DNA of 64,000 nt from Loripinus fragilis (lineage: Eukaryota > Mollusca > Bivalvia > Lucinida > Lucinidae): assembly GCA_964019695.1 (NCBI GenBank), contig OZ026530.1:41104944-41168943 (forward strand), given 5' to 3'. How positions within the stretch are numbered: the stretch's first letter is position 1; the number at the start of each line of letters is the position of its first letter. Shown here piece by piece: positions 1-10,385 of this stretch. The notes under the pieces are model-generated. The model made no database searches. It had not been told where the DNA came from and saw only the letters and a program-made list of their open reading frames with translations. Made by a program: the position numbers and the translations under genes.

Positions 1-7
1 CAGCCCA

Positions 8-202
8 ATGAAATATTTCATAAAGGATGATGAAACTGATGAAATTACCCTAGGATTGTCCATTGTATATATCGAGGGGCTACAGGATATTAAGACATCC
101 AAAAGTATTGGATATCTTTCTATGAAGATCGGTTTTGACAGTGCATACCCAGATGAAATGCCGCATTACTGTTTGACACCTATCCGTTCAGGGGGTTTCT
201 AA
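8..202 (+). other. Open reading frame of unknown nature, open at left edge
   Basis: A 64-codon frame that stays open to the left edge of the window, so it may be the end of something longer. The peptide is mixed charged and hydrophobic, with an acidic start (KDDETDE) and a stop after RSGGF. I recognise no domain, and no clear splice acceptor precedes it. It could be an exon end, a transposon relic or chance. Little weight should be put on it. Confidence 0.15.
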
Positions 203-389
203 CTATCTAAGGTTTGCCAGCCTTTATCATGTGCTCAACTTGTGTATATCAGTAGCAAACATTCTGGTCATTGAGCAAATAATCACAATTAAGATGCTGC
301 CATCACAAGAATAGGAGGGGGGTTGTGCTCCTTAGTCGCTTGGATAATGTTCTGATCTCCGCAAATCCCTTAATTTATTTTCCTTAGCT

Positions 390-545
390 TTTTGGGCAAT
401 GTTCCCTAATTCTCCAAAGGAATGATTTTGCTCTATAGCTGCCCTAAAATAATTGCCAGTGCTCCCCTGCTCCCTGAAATTAAATAGTCTTTTTCTCACT
501 AGGTTCCAAAAACCACTAGGGGCTTCAAATTCAATTACATGCCTG
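390..545 (+). repeat. Dispersed repeat, copy 1 (partner at 22970-23110)
   Basis: The stretch around ATAATTGCCAGTGCTCCCC recurs with substitutions and small gaps at 22970-23110. Both copies continue through an AATAGTC or AATAGCC segment to a CCACTAGGGGC or CCTTTGGGGGC segment. It is an old interspersed repeat of unknown class. The rest of 203-900 shows nothing else I can name. Confidence 0.55.
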
Positions 546-919
546 TATGTACAAATATGTTAGTTGTTTTTGTCAAAGATTACCCAAAATAGTCTCAACG
601 CTAATTTATATAATGAACCTGGCCAGCTAGTCCAGCTGTATGGATCATCTACCGTATAGAGACAATAAGGAAACAATGATACAACAATGTTGCATTATCA
701 AACATGTAAATAACGCCGATTCGGCTGCGTGAATGCGCAGGTAATCAGGGGATTTATTTAAAGATACCCTTTTTTCATGATGCTGCTCATAAAATGCCAC
801 ATCTACTACGCCTTAGAATATAATTTATATTTTCACAAACGAATTTGCGGGATCGGTGAAAGGCTAGGGCAACAGCAATATGCGGATTTCAAACAAAGTA
901 AGTTGGAATAGCCATTTCT

Positions 920-1300
920 AGTATGCAGTATTGTCACTTGTGTCATGCATTTTTGTTACTTGTGTCATGCAGTATTGTCACTTGTGTCATGCATTATTAT
1001 TACTTGTGTCATGCATTTAGTCACCCGTGTAATGCATTATTTTCACTTGTGTCATGCATTATTGTCACTTTTGTCATTCATTTTGTCACTTGTGTCATGC
1101 ATTATTTTCACTTGTGTCATGCATTATTGTCACTTGTGTCATTCATTATTGTCATTTGTGCCATGCATTATTGTCACTTGTGTCATGCATTAGTGTCACT
1201 TGTGTCATGCATTATTGTCACCTGTGTCATGCATTATAGTCACTTGTATTCATGCATTATTATGCATGAATTGTCCTTTGTGTCATGCATTATTGTCACT
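920..1300 (+). repeat. 22-bp minisatellite array
   Basis: About 17 imperfect head-to-tail copies of a unit close to TTGTCACTTGTGTCATGCAT plus TA. Some copies are shortened and the last ones are irregular. The 66-mod-3 behaviour of the unit makes long false frames rich in His, Cys and Leu; these are not genes. From 1301 to 1806 I see nothing further except a short GATGAT-rich patch near 1610-1640. Confidence 0.95.
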
Positions 1301-1806
1301 TGTGTCGATAAACAAAACTCTGGAGCATAAAATTGGATAGTTGTTTTATTTGTAATTTTAATATGTTTTTTTGTAAATGCATAGATCATGTCTACAAGGC
1401 AGATCAACTTTTTCCGCAGCTTTTTATGAATTGACCCAGGCGATCGCTTAACCTGCACAAAATAGACATATAAAGTATACGCATGTTGGAGTTTGGTGCA
1501 AAAACGTTAATTAAAGACTAAATGACCGCTATGATAATTTAAATGTTTTTTTCTGATATAGGCTTTGAAATATTAAATGAAATTTCAACAATGTAATGTT
1601 AAGTTTAATGATGATGATGCTAATGATGACGATAGTAATATTAAGTAGACAAATAATTCCAACTGTAATTCTCTTGATGATAACTTCATCAAGAAAAGAG
1701 GACCCCTAATAACGTAAACATCTATATTCAATGGACGAACTGACGACGTTATGACGTTTGAAGATATGGGATATCGGTTAGAATGCTGACCATACTGACA
1801 TTGTTA

Positions 1807-2022
1807 TAGGGTAAAGCCGGGTAACTTCGGCCATCAGGTAAATTCGGACATACATTTGCAAACAGTGGAAATCAAGATGAGACGGCTCCTAATGAGCAAT
1901 CTCATCAGGATTTTCACTGTTTGCTTAGTTAATTTATTTTTATTCTAATAATCAAAATATGAAACAAACAAGGTGGCTGTCCGAATTTAGCCGACCGTCT
2001 GAATTTACCCGACTTTAACCTA
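1807..2022. mobile_element. 216-bp TIR element (MITE-like)
   Basis: The left end TAGGGTAAAGCCGGGTAACT is matched in inverted orientation by the right end, which reads TAGGTTAAAGTCGGGTAAAT on the minus strand. The inverted similarity covers about 43 bp each side, to a shared AAATTCGGAC. A second internal inverted pair (GCAAACAGTG and CACTGTTTGC) suggests the whole unit folds back. No ORF, so non-autonomous. The TA at both ends would fit a mariner-type target, which is an inference. Confidence 0.85.
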
Positions 2023-3575
2023 GGGGTTTTACATCATATTGGGGATAAATAGTGGTTTTTACGTAACATTCAGATGTCTTGGTTTGGTAAATGTTCTAAA
2101 ACTTCTAACACCCTTTTCTTTCTGTTCTCAAATAAAATATTGGTTTTAGGGAATTGAATTCACAAATGCTTGACAGAATAGAAAACAAGGAAGGCCTTGA
2201 TCAGTCTGTTTCTTCATAAGCAGTCTGATCTTGGTCTGCTCTGTTTGTCTATGACTTTTCGGCACGTACCTGTAACTGGTGTTCAACATTTTAGAACATT
2301 TACACGAGCCTTATGCCCCTGCACACCATTCCTGCGTCGGATAATTTGGAAATCAATTGAAAACGCCTACCCTTTTTGTATCTATATCACTTACGAATTC
2401 GAACAAATACACTGTTCCAATTCTCTTTTGCGAGTCGGCGTACTGGCATGTTCTAAAGTAAGTAAAATGTGGCCAAAATATTAGTCTCAGTACCAAGACA
2501 GATATATACTCAAACAAAAAAGAAACGTCCGATTTTCATGGTACTGTATCTTTCGATCCAGTTAAGATGTTGCAACAAAAATAAAACCAAAATGTTAATC
2601 AAGCGTCCGACACAAAAAAATGGTAATTATTTGATTTTATCTTCTGATCTTGAATAGTTATCAAACCTAATGTGCACACAGCTTTTTCCATTATCATCAG
2701 GAAGTTAATCATCAAAGCGTGGCACTTTTTACGTTTAATGGCAACCAGAAGCGTCCGACGATGAAAAAACATCTAAAAATCCCAAGTCGGCTTATTAAAC
2801 GAGCGAAATTGCAGTACTTATCTTTCATTTACGAAATTAACTAGAATTACCGTCCTTTGAATTAAACAAATAGCAATTTAAGAACTTTCAAATCTCCTAA
2901 ACCTAATATGATTTCGAGGCCATTTTTGTTTTAATTTATTGAGTCTGTTTATGACAACAATTACACAATAGAAAAAAAAAAAACTATGGCTGATGTTGGG
3001 CACCAAAGGTTCACTAAATCTGTGTTTTATACCCCACCCCTTACTGCAAAATCATCGGAGAATTTCCATTATCAATTGTTTTGATGCTGATTAGTCTTAA
3101 TTAATGTTGAAATGCTTGTGATGACGAAACAACATCAAATTTGTTCGAGTTTGTTGATTATCAAAATGCTCGACCAATAATGAATTTTCTGAGTGTTTTC
3201 ACGCACGCTCGTGATCGATGTTTTGTGACGTCAGAGTATGTTACAGACTAATGGATGTGGCCGTAAAAGCAATGCAGACAACTAGCCAGCTTATCTTACT
3301 ATAAAGTTTGTTCAGTGATGTTTAAATGTGCTTAAACGGTTCGGGATTGTGACGGACACACAAGTATTGATGTTGTGACTTTTGCTTTTAAGGGTACTTG
3401 TGTATGGAAGGGATTTACCGACAAAATTCTATGCATACATATTAGACTTTTTAAGTCAGTAGTCTAGTTTTATTTTGTTTTTTGTGTCATTATATCATAC
3501 CAATTTGTATTTACTAGTAGTTTCATTCAGAACATGTCATTTCTCGGTTTTCATAAGGCATAACTAGATTGTGAA
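2023..3575. other. No recognised gene
   Basis: AT-rich sequence. The short frames here have no domain signature and no convincing splice signals. A GCGTCCGAC-type word recurs near 2525, 2605 and 2753, next to A-rich tracts, but I cannot assign it. A segment at about 2150-2235 resembles 37670-37760 (both contain GACAGAATAG and a CTTGAT word), so it is probably a very old dispersed repeat. Confidence 0.4.
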
Positions 3576-4116
3576 AAGACAAGGTAAGTAAGGGTGGAAA
3601 GATCAGGAATCGATACAATCAAGTACCACACCTGACCCAGGATACCAATGGGAAAGTGACAAACTCACAGTAGACACCACAAACGAGAGCAAAGAGGTCA
3701 GCCCTTTCCCAGCAGGTGACCACAAAGCACAAATAAACAGACGCGCACAAAAACATAACAAACACAAGACAGAACAAAGACATAAAAGATCCACAAAAGA
3801 AGTACCGCCTTGGAACGGTCAGTAAAATATTTTGCTGGAGGGCTTAAACCGGTTTAATGGCACCAACCTCACCCTTAATTCAGATGTGGATCAAGACACA
3901 TAGATATTTGGTTTGCATGAAAGACCCCTAACTTATCAATGCATCATCTCCCAAAACATATAAATCAAGATATAACAAGGAGATAAAGCAAGGATAAGGA
4001 CTCAACAGTAAATTAAACTGAATACCCGAGCAAAAGAAATCCAACAGGTAAACCCTGGTGGGCCCAACAAACAGCCAAAGCATCAGGCCCCTACCATCTC
4101 ATCAATAGATAAGTCT
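3576..4116 (-). mobile_element. 3' untranslated end of a Penelope-like element
   Basis: On the minus strand this follows directly after the reverse transcriptase frame. Its last 380 bp form the module that recurs through the window at 12.2, 18.9, 21.0, 26.9, 29.5 and 54.5 kb. Landmarks on the minus strand are TTAAACCGGTTTAAGCCCTC, CCGTTCCAAGGCGGTACTTC and the terminal GATTCCTGATCTTT followed by a TTACTTAC-like end. Linkage to the coding part in this copy identifies the other fragments as 5'-truncated copies of the same family. In the + orientation the end reads GTAAGTAAG, a strong splice-donor-like string. Confidence 0.8.
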
Positions 4117-5735
4117 TTAAGTCGGAACCATCATAGAGTCTGAAGTCCGACCCACCAGCGTGCAATTAAAGAGGAAAGCAAAGTTGCCAACCGTGATTGG
4201 GTTGATTACCAAGCATGCAGTCTGTTTCAATACATTAATGTTATAGCCAATATCTTTATAATGGGAAGTTATTTTAATGAACTGCGCTGAAAAATTATTA
4301 GAGCCAACAATCTTCTTCAATTTATACACCAAGTCGCTATAGAAATCAGGTTCCGAAAGTCCTTGGCGCAAGAGAGATTTAAGTCCAACTTGGAATTTAG
4401 AAATCAAATCATAGTATCGTCTATAAAATTTTGAAAATGTTTTACGAAGTTTATGATACCGATAGCCTTGTTTAAGAAGTTTCTGAGTTAACAATTTATT
4501 GCAAGTGTTGATCTTTTATGTTTTTGTTCTGTCTTTTGATTGCTATGTTTTGTGCGCGTCTGTTTATATGTGCTTCGTGGTCACCTGCTGGGAAAGGGCT
4601 GACCTCTTGGCTCTCGTTTGTGGTGTCTTCTGTGAGTTTGTCACTTTCCCATTGGTATCCTGGGTCAGGTGTGGTACTTGATTGTATCGATTCCTGATCT
4701 TTGCAACCTTACTTACTTTGAAGTCAGCAACATAGCTAGATGCTCTAGCTAAACGAATGAGTTGAGAGATATAGACTCCATAGGATGTAGAGCGAGGAAC
4801 ATCACCATCTAAAAATGGGAAATTGACAATTTCAAAATCAAAGTCGTCACGTTTATCATAAATTTTGGTAGAAACAATATCATTAGAAATTGACAAATGC
4901 AAGTCTAAAAATGCAGCTTCGGTGTCAGAGGCATTGGCTTTATTCAGTTGGAGCTCTGAAGGGTATATTTGACTAACCATATTGTCAAAATAAACATTAT
5001 TAATATTTAAAATATCGTCCAAATATCTGGAAGTAGTGTTAAACGCATCAATAACATCAGCCTGCTTATCATCAGAAAGAGACATCATAAAGTCCCTTTC
5101 ATAACAAAACAGGAATAAATCTGCAACCAGGGGAGCACAATTAGTGCCCATAGGAATCCCAACTACTTGTCTATAGAGCTTGGTGCCAAATCGAATAAAA
5201 ATTTTGTCCAACAAAAAGGTCAGCGCATCACATACATTTTGACACGACCATGCATGATATTTTTTAGGTTTTTCTGAAGTAAAAATGCATTTCTATCATT
5301 ACATGCATGGTAAGGAGAGCCTTCTCTCTGGAAGGTTCTTTCAATAAGATCAATAAGTTTATCTTTAATTAAATTATGAGGTAAAGTAGTGTAAAGAGTA
5401 GAAAAATCATAAGTAGACAAACTGGTCGCATTGAAATCTCTAGCTTTAAGTTTATCTAAAATTTCACCTGAATTTTTAATAGACCAAAATAAGTTTTTAC
5501 CGGATCTCTCATATACCTTTTCACAATATTTGATAACATGTTTTTTTAACAGCTGTAAGACACGAGGTTAACAATTTAGAAAGATCTGTTGTCGTACAAG
5601 AACTAGAATTAGCAATAAATCTTGCTTTATAGGTTTTTTATGGAATTTAGGTACCAGTACAACGTAGGAACTTTGTCTTGATTTTCTTTAGCTTTGACAC
5701 CAAAATGTACAACACTAAGTTGTAAGAAGACAGAA
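4117..5735 (-). pseudogene. Reverse transcriptase pseudogene, probable Penelope-like element
   Basis: Reading right to left on the minus strand, the pieces of one reverse transcriptase appear in order. They are an N-terminal LYW...PKFHKKP block (about 5690-5640), FSTLYTTLPH (about 5405-5375), GIPMG (near 5160-5146), the YLDD catalytic box (about 5025-5014), an FLDLHLSI block, a KRDDFDF...FPFLDGDVPR...YGVYISQLIRLAR block, then a basic C-terminal part (4494-4117) containing KLLKQGYRYHKLRKTF. The order and the PKFHKKP and YLDD motifs point to a reverse transcriptase, and the overall pattern is most like Penelope-like elements; this class assignment is less certain. No GIY-YIG endonuclease was seen. 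The gene is dead: at least three frameshifts (near 5655, 5645 and 5217), an inserted repeat at 4504-4716, and a truncated 5' end near 5740. Confidence 0.8.
4504..4716 (+). mobile_element. Inverted, 5'-truncated copy of the element's own 3' end, inside the reverse transcriptase
   Basis: The coding sequence breaks after the VADF residues (minus strand, about 4717) and resumes at NKLLTQ (about 4500). Between them lies a 213-bp segment matching the family 3' module, but in the opposite orientation to the host element. It starts within GATCTTTTATGTTTTTGTTC and runs to the terminal TTACTTACTT. A target-site duplication could not be resolved by eye. Confidence 0.85.
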
Positions 5736-5924
5736 CTAGGTTGTCATAATAGGAATGTGAATATGCTTAGAATTTTGACGCCAGAGGGCGCACATATTTT
5801 ATCAGAAATAATAGTTTCTCCTGTGTAAGTAGCACTCGCTACAAACGGTGTTGTGGATGATTTTTCCTACCAAGAAATTCTCCATATGAATAATCTATGA
5901 AATATTTGACCCTTCCTGCCGCAC

Positions 5925-6260
5925 ATCCTCAGGCATGTGCGGATCCAGAGGGGGGGGGGGGGAGGGGGTCAGGACCCCCCCTGGAAAATCACAAGTTATA
6001 TGGGTTTCTTTAGAAATTAACATAAGGAAAAAGTTGGACCCCCTCCCCCTAGAAAATGCTGGACCCCCTCTGGATCCTTAGAAAAGTATAGTTTTCTCTG
6101 TAATAGAACCATTGGACCCCCTCTGTTAACTGTAAAATAAGTCCAGAACTAAAAACAAAACAAAAAAAAACTGTTGTCCAGACTGTTTTCCGGCCATCGG
6201 ACCTGGACCCCCAACCACCCCACCCCCTGAATAAAATCCCTGAATCCGCGCATGGACTCC
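5925..6260. mobile_element. GGATCCAGAG-type repeat with poly-G tract
   Basis: Starts with CATGTGCGGATCCAGAGGGG and ends with GAATCCGCGCATGG, which are inverted to each other. It contains a run of 14 G followed by A and more G, and repeated GGACCCCC words. Related copies lie at 7085-7440, about 7800-8110, 27886-28030, 52176-52327 and 55262-55495. No ORF; non-autonomous DNA transposon relic is the likely class. The G runs are potential G-quadruplex formers. Confidence 0.65.
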
Positions 6261-6264
6261 TGCC

Positions 6265-6520
6265 AAGCTTGAACACATCAATATATGAGCGTGATTTCCA
6301 ACAATATGGCATTTTGACATGAATAGACTCAGATGAGCCTGACTGTGTAGCCTCCTTTAAAGCTTAGGCAGTTCTAGTGATGTTCAATCAGTAGCTTAAC
6401 TGACGTAGAATATTCAAACAACTAGCAAAGGCTCTGACCAGACTGTCCATATGTGCTTGTTGGTCTGAGCCTTGCTGATCCCAAATACCACATACTTGGA
6501 AATTTCATGGCACGGCTCGA
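6265..6520 (+). repeat. Dispersed repeat, copy 1 (partner at 37160-37405)
   Basis: Both copies share in order an AACAATATGGCATTTTGAC-like word, a TGTAGCCTCCTTT or TGCAGCCTCCTTT word, TCAGTAGCTTAA, TAGAATATTCAA, a CTCTGACCAGACTGT or CTCTGATCAGACTGT word, GCCTTGCTG and CGGCTC. Similarity runs over about 240 bp. The second copy ends 20 bp before a sushi exon. Class unknown. Confidence 0.65.
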
Positions 6521-7084
6521 TTTCATGTATTTAAGGAAATGATACCACATATTTATTTATATCCATACTTGTCTTTACTAACTTTACCTCCCTTTAATTA
6601 TCAAGCTGACATATAAATAATTATCTATTTTTTCATGTGGTAATAAGAGCTGGTGCTTTCATAAAGGTTTTTTCTACAACTAAATTGACTGTTAATCCAT
6701 ATGAAAGAAAAGACATTAGAAAAAAAGCGTCATAGCAGTCAACTCATATTATTTGAAATATCATATTTATTCAAGCAATATAGTATTTGCCATAACATTA
6801 AACGTAGTCGCCATTTTTTTGCATAGGAATAAGCAAATGGACCCCCACTCCCTGGAAAAATGAACCAGCCAATATAATTTTCTAAGCTTCTTTTAAAATC
6901 GACAAATTTGACCCTGCCCCACCCCTCTGTAAAATAAGTTAGACATAATAAATAAAAGAAACAATACCAACAAATGAATGGGCATGGAAACGAAAATTCT
7001 CTTAAAGATATATGGTAAGGCTGTGTCTTTGGTGCTCGTAAATGAGTCCCAAATCTCATGTGCTGGCTCATTAGGCTCCAGAAA

Positions 7085-7440
7085 CAGGTCGATTATTGGT
7101 AGTTTGAGGGGGGGGGGGGGGTAGGGACTAAAGGACAGGGGTCTAGACCCCCTGAAAAATCAGACAGTTATACGTTTCCTCAGCAATACCTTAGCAATAC
7201 CTGTCACCCCTGGATATCACAAAACTTCCAAGCCAGCATTCTTGATGTTGGGCCATCATTGGTCCACCAGGAAAACGCCATTTAAATTGCGTTTAGTTGG
7301 AGGGCCAATTATAAACCACTTTTAATGGTATTTGGCTCCTCTCTCTCCCAATCAACTATAAAAAAGTTGTCAGAGTTGGACCCCTCTGCAAAAATCTTAA
7401 TCTGCGCATGCTGGACTGTTTTCTTCAAATTGTCCACAGT
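7085..7440. mobile_element. GGATCCAGAG-type repeat, diverged copy
   Basis: Carries a run of about 14 G near 7109-7122, a GACCCCCTGAAAAATCAGAC segment and the shared internal part around CAGCATTCTTGATGTTGGGC / CATCATTGGTCCACCAG. It ends near CTGCGCATG at about 7410. A further damaged copy occupies roughly 7800-8110, ending CTCTGGATCTGCACATG. Between and around them no gene was seen. Confidence 0.5.
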
Positions 7441-8110
7441 TTGAATTTAAGTCATTGCATATGAATAGTATCATTCAAATTTTCACCTTACAAACTTACA
7501 ATCTTAGGGATGAACCATCTACAATTTAGCCAAAATTCTGAGCTTCCATCGGCGTCCAACCTCTGAGAAGGCTCTATCAAGATTCCACATGTTCACTGAC
7601 TCGTCTGAGCATTCTTCGCTCCCTATTGTGCTAAGTTCGAAATTTCATGAAAAAGATCGTGGTGTTGGGATGTAATTAAATGCTTAGTGCATTTTGTGAC
7701 GAAGATGTTCCCATTTTATACATGTAGAAAGATTTGGCTTCATTGTTTGAAGACAAATATGCGTTTATCAAACATATGGCATACAAGCTGTCTTCTAAAT
7801 ATGCTGTGGGTACCTCCTCCATGCGCATCAAGAAAGGGGGTCAAACGGCTCCAACTCTGGCAACTTTTTTCAGTTGATGAGAAGAGAGAGAGGATCCCAT
7901 TATCATTTCGAGTTAGCTATCATCAGCCTGCCAGCAAAACACCATTTAAATGGCATTATGGCCTTTAGCTGGCGGGTTGGTCCAACATTGAATGCTTTGT
8001 GATGTTCCAGGGGTTCCGGACCAGTATTGCTAATGAATCGTATAGCTTAGTAATTTTCCAGGGGGCGGGTAAGGACCCCCTGGTGTCCTCTCTGGATCTG
8101 CACATGTCTT

Positions 8111-9430
8111 CAATGGGATTATGACTAGTAAACTATGCTTAATGGAGAAAAACACATTGTTCTGTAGAATACGTTTTGCGAACTATACTTTTGCTTGAAA
8201 CGCTTCTATGTCTGGGCCATATCACCTACAAAGTGAGATGGAATTCATTACAATCTAACAGGATTATAACCTAAGCACGAAAGTGTGTGGCGAACAACAC
8301 CTAGCCAAACACTTACCTAAGCTGAACGCAAGAAAAAACTGTCGTCGGGTTGCGCACACAACAAAGGTGCGGACCAGCCTACGCATCCCGCAGTCTGATC
8401 CGCCCCTTTGTTATTCTCTTATATACTTAAGGAAAAAGAAACACAACAAATGCTTTGATTCAATGCTAGCATACAATGTGATGTCATTTTTTGTGCAAAT
8501 GATGTAAATTCATGGGAGTGGTATGTAACCGTCAAATTATGAAAGGTTCAGCGTAATTATCAATTACGCATGCACGTTGCTTTAACATCATTTACGTCAA
8601 CTCTGAATATTGCGTTAGATGCGTAAAATTTCTTTTCTGTTTGACTTTTTTATTCAATATAAGGATGTTTCTTCAATAATTATGATTTAAGATCTTCAGA
8701 CGTCAAAAAAAGTCAATTATGGCATCAAAATTTGTTATCCTACATTTTAATGGTTTCCATAAGGTTTATGCGCTTTTCCAATGAGAGAATGGTCCAGTGA
8801 CAGAATTTTGGTTACAGCTAAAGCAAGTTTAGTGTTTACTTTCAGCATGTAATTAAGTGTTTTCATTTGCATTATGAGGTGCTTCGTTTGGCTAACGTCA
8901 ATATAAACACACTGCTAGCATATTTCGACGGTATCTGAAAAGTCAGTTTTTTCCAAGAATGTATGTTCTGATGCCTCTAGGTTTGTTTTACACTGTATAT
9001 ACACCAACGACACAAACTCGACGGCTCTAAGTGACGTCAATTGCTTATTCTCTGTCGTTGTGTATCTTGGCATTCAAGTAGACGGTTTAGACGCAATATT
9101 TGACTGCATTAGGAATATGATTGGACGTTTTTTATTTGCAAATTGTCAAGTAGACTCCATGTAACCAAGCATGCAAAAGACTGGGTTTAGTGATCTTAAT
9201 TCTGGCGTTCACGTCGCTTGTTACGTTTCCATATGTTTTCATCGTGTAGCGTAAATTCTAGGGTTGAAATGATGTTTTGTAATTTCATCACATGCTACAA
9301 ATGATTAATTAGACAATTCCAAATGATTTCATCAAACCGTCATTTAAACATGAAAAAATCATATTTCCACCTGTTGCGTTTCTTTTTTCCTTAAGAGTGT
9401 GTTAGCTTGCCATAACCAAAATTTCAATCT
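8111..9430. other. No recognised gene
   Basis: Unique-looking AT-rich sequence. Neither strand shows a domain-like peptide or a splice-bounded frame that I can support, and no strong internal repeat stands out. Confidence 0.4.
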
Positions 9431-9431
9431 G

Positions 9432-9655
9432 TAGAATACAGGTTTTCTCGCAAGGAGGCATGCACAAACCAGCCTGCTCAGCTACAGAGACTAGCTTGAA
9501 GATTATAATTTTTGTTTCTAGCATATCAGCGCTTTTGTTATTGCCTTATTTGAAAGATCATATCATAGCCTGCAACAAGCGAAATTCCAGTCAATACGCT
9601 AGTCTCTGTATCTGAGCAGACTGTTTTAAGCAAGTCTTAACCCAAAAGACAGCTT
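9432..9655. mobile_element. Foldback element with CAGGTTTTCTCG end
   Basis: Inverted arms CTGCTCAGCTACAGAGACTA (9475) and TAGTCTCTGTATCTGAGCAG (ending 9619) surround about 100 bp. The outer word CAGGTTTTCTCGC recurs as the end of a related element at 38198-38405, and the right half recurs at 62285-62410. No coding capacity. Confidence 0.65.
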
Positions 9656-9659
9656 TTAG

Positions 9660-9850
9660 AGACTCAAAACATGTACACCACATGCTTACTAGGCAAGCTT
9701 GACAAGGTAGTTAACCAGTACTTCGTGCATATACTAAAAACCCTTCCAGAGAGGGGAATTGCCAGAGAACTTATTTCATGATCAATCTCCCCATTAGAAT
9801 GGGGCTGGGCCAGGGTCAAACTCACGACCCCTGGATGAAAAAGTTCAATC
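9660..9850 (-). mobile_element. tRNA-derived SINE body, diverged copy
   Basis: Shares with 33895-34170 the words CAAGCTTGAC, CCAGTACTTCGTGCATATAC, CATGATCAATCTC and an ACCCCTGGAT stretch that corresponds to a tRNA T arm on the minus strand. The tRNA-like head is mostly lost here. The better copy at 33.9 kb shows the promoter boxes. Confidence 0.55.
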
Positions 9851-10186
9851 ATTTATGAAATAAATTCGCTTTTTGGAAGGTTCATGGAATCATGAATACT
9901 TCGGGTTTTATCTCTTGAAAAGTAATATTGTGCTAAAGTTGGTGCTTATCTTTTCTCAAAATTTTAACTTGTATTTCCACTAGGTTGCTTCCCTTTAAAC
10001 TTAAGACGTTTTCATCTAAGTTTGTAATGTTTTCGTTGATATTCGTTTTTAAGGTTTAAATGAGTTTATATTTATGGCATTCTACATGGATGTTTTTGTA
10101 AGAAATTATCTTGCATCCTATAACAAACGTTTTACAAAAAGACGAAAATTGAAACGCTTGAATTTTTCGATATATTTATTTGAAAA

Positions 10187-10385
10187 GAAGCCCCCGTGGT
10201 GTAGTGGATAAGGCTATGCCTTGTAAACCAGAGGTCGCAGGTTCGATTCCCGGCTTCTCCATAAAACCACTTTCGGTTGAGCCTTCTGGAGTTCCTGTCA
10301 TATAATAAATAAACACACAAATCATAAACCCTCCCAGCCCAGTACTGGTTTCAACCCATGGAAAAGCCACAAAAAGTCTCCTGAC
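10187..10385 (+). mobile_element. SINE with tRNA-Thr(TGT)-like head
   Basis: The head (10187-10260) pairs AGAAGCC with GGCTTCT as an acceptor stem, has an A-box-like GTGGTGTAGTGGATAAGG, a CTTGTAAACCAGAGGTCG segment matching the anticodon-loop side of tRNA-Thr(TGT), and a B box GGTTCGATTCC, then CCA. The T stem and anticodon stem are imperfect, so it is not a sound tRNA gene. The body contains CAGTACTGGTTTCAACCCAT, similar to the body of the SINE at 12944. Confidence 0.65.

Noticed and set aside
923..1330. Overlapping frames of up to 135 codons rich in His, Cys, Leu
   Set aside because: They are translations of the 22-bp minisatellite in its three frames.
4499..4681. A + strand frame of 60 codons and a similar minus frame at 3603-3794
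   Set aside because: Both lie in the non-coding 3' module of the Penelope-like element; the same sequence is broken in other copies.
10187..10262. A functional tRNA-Thr gene
   Set aside because: The anticodon and T stems have mismatches and a SINE body follows directly.
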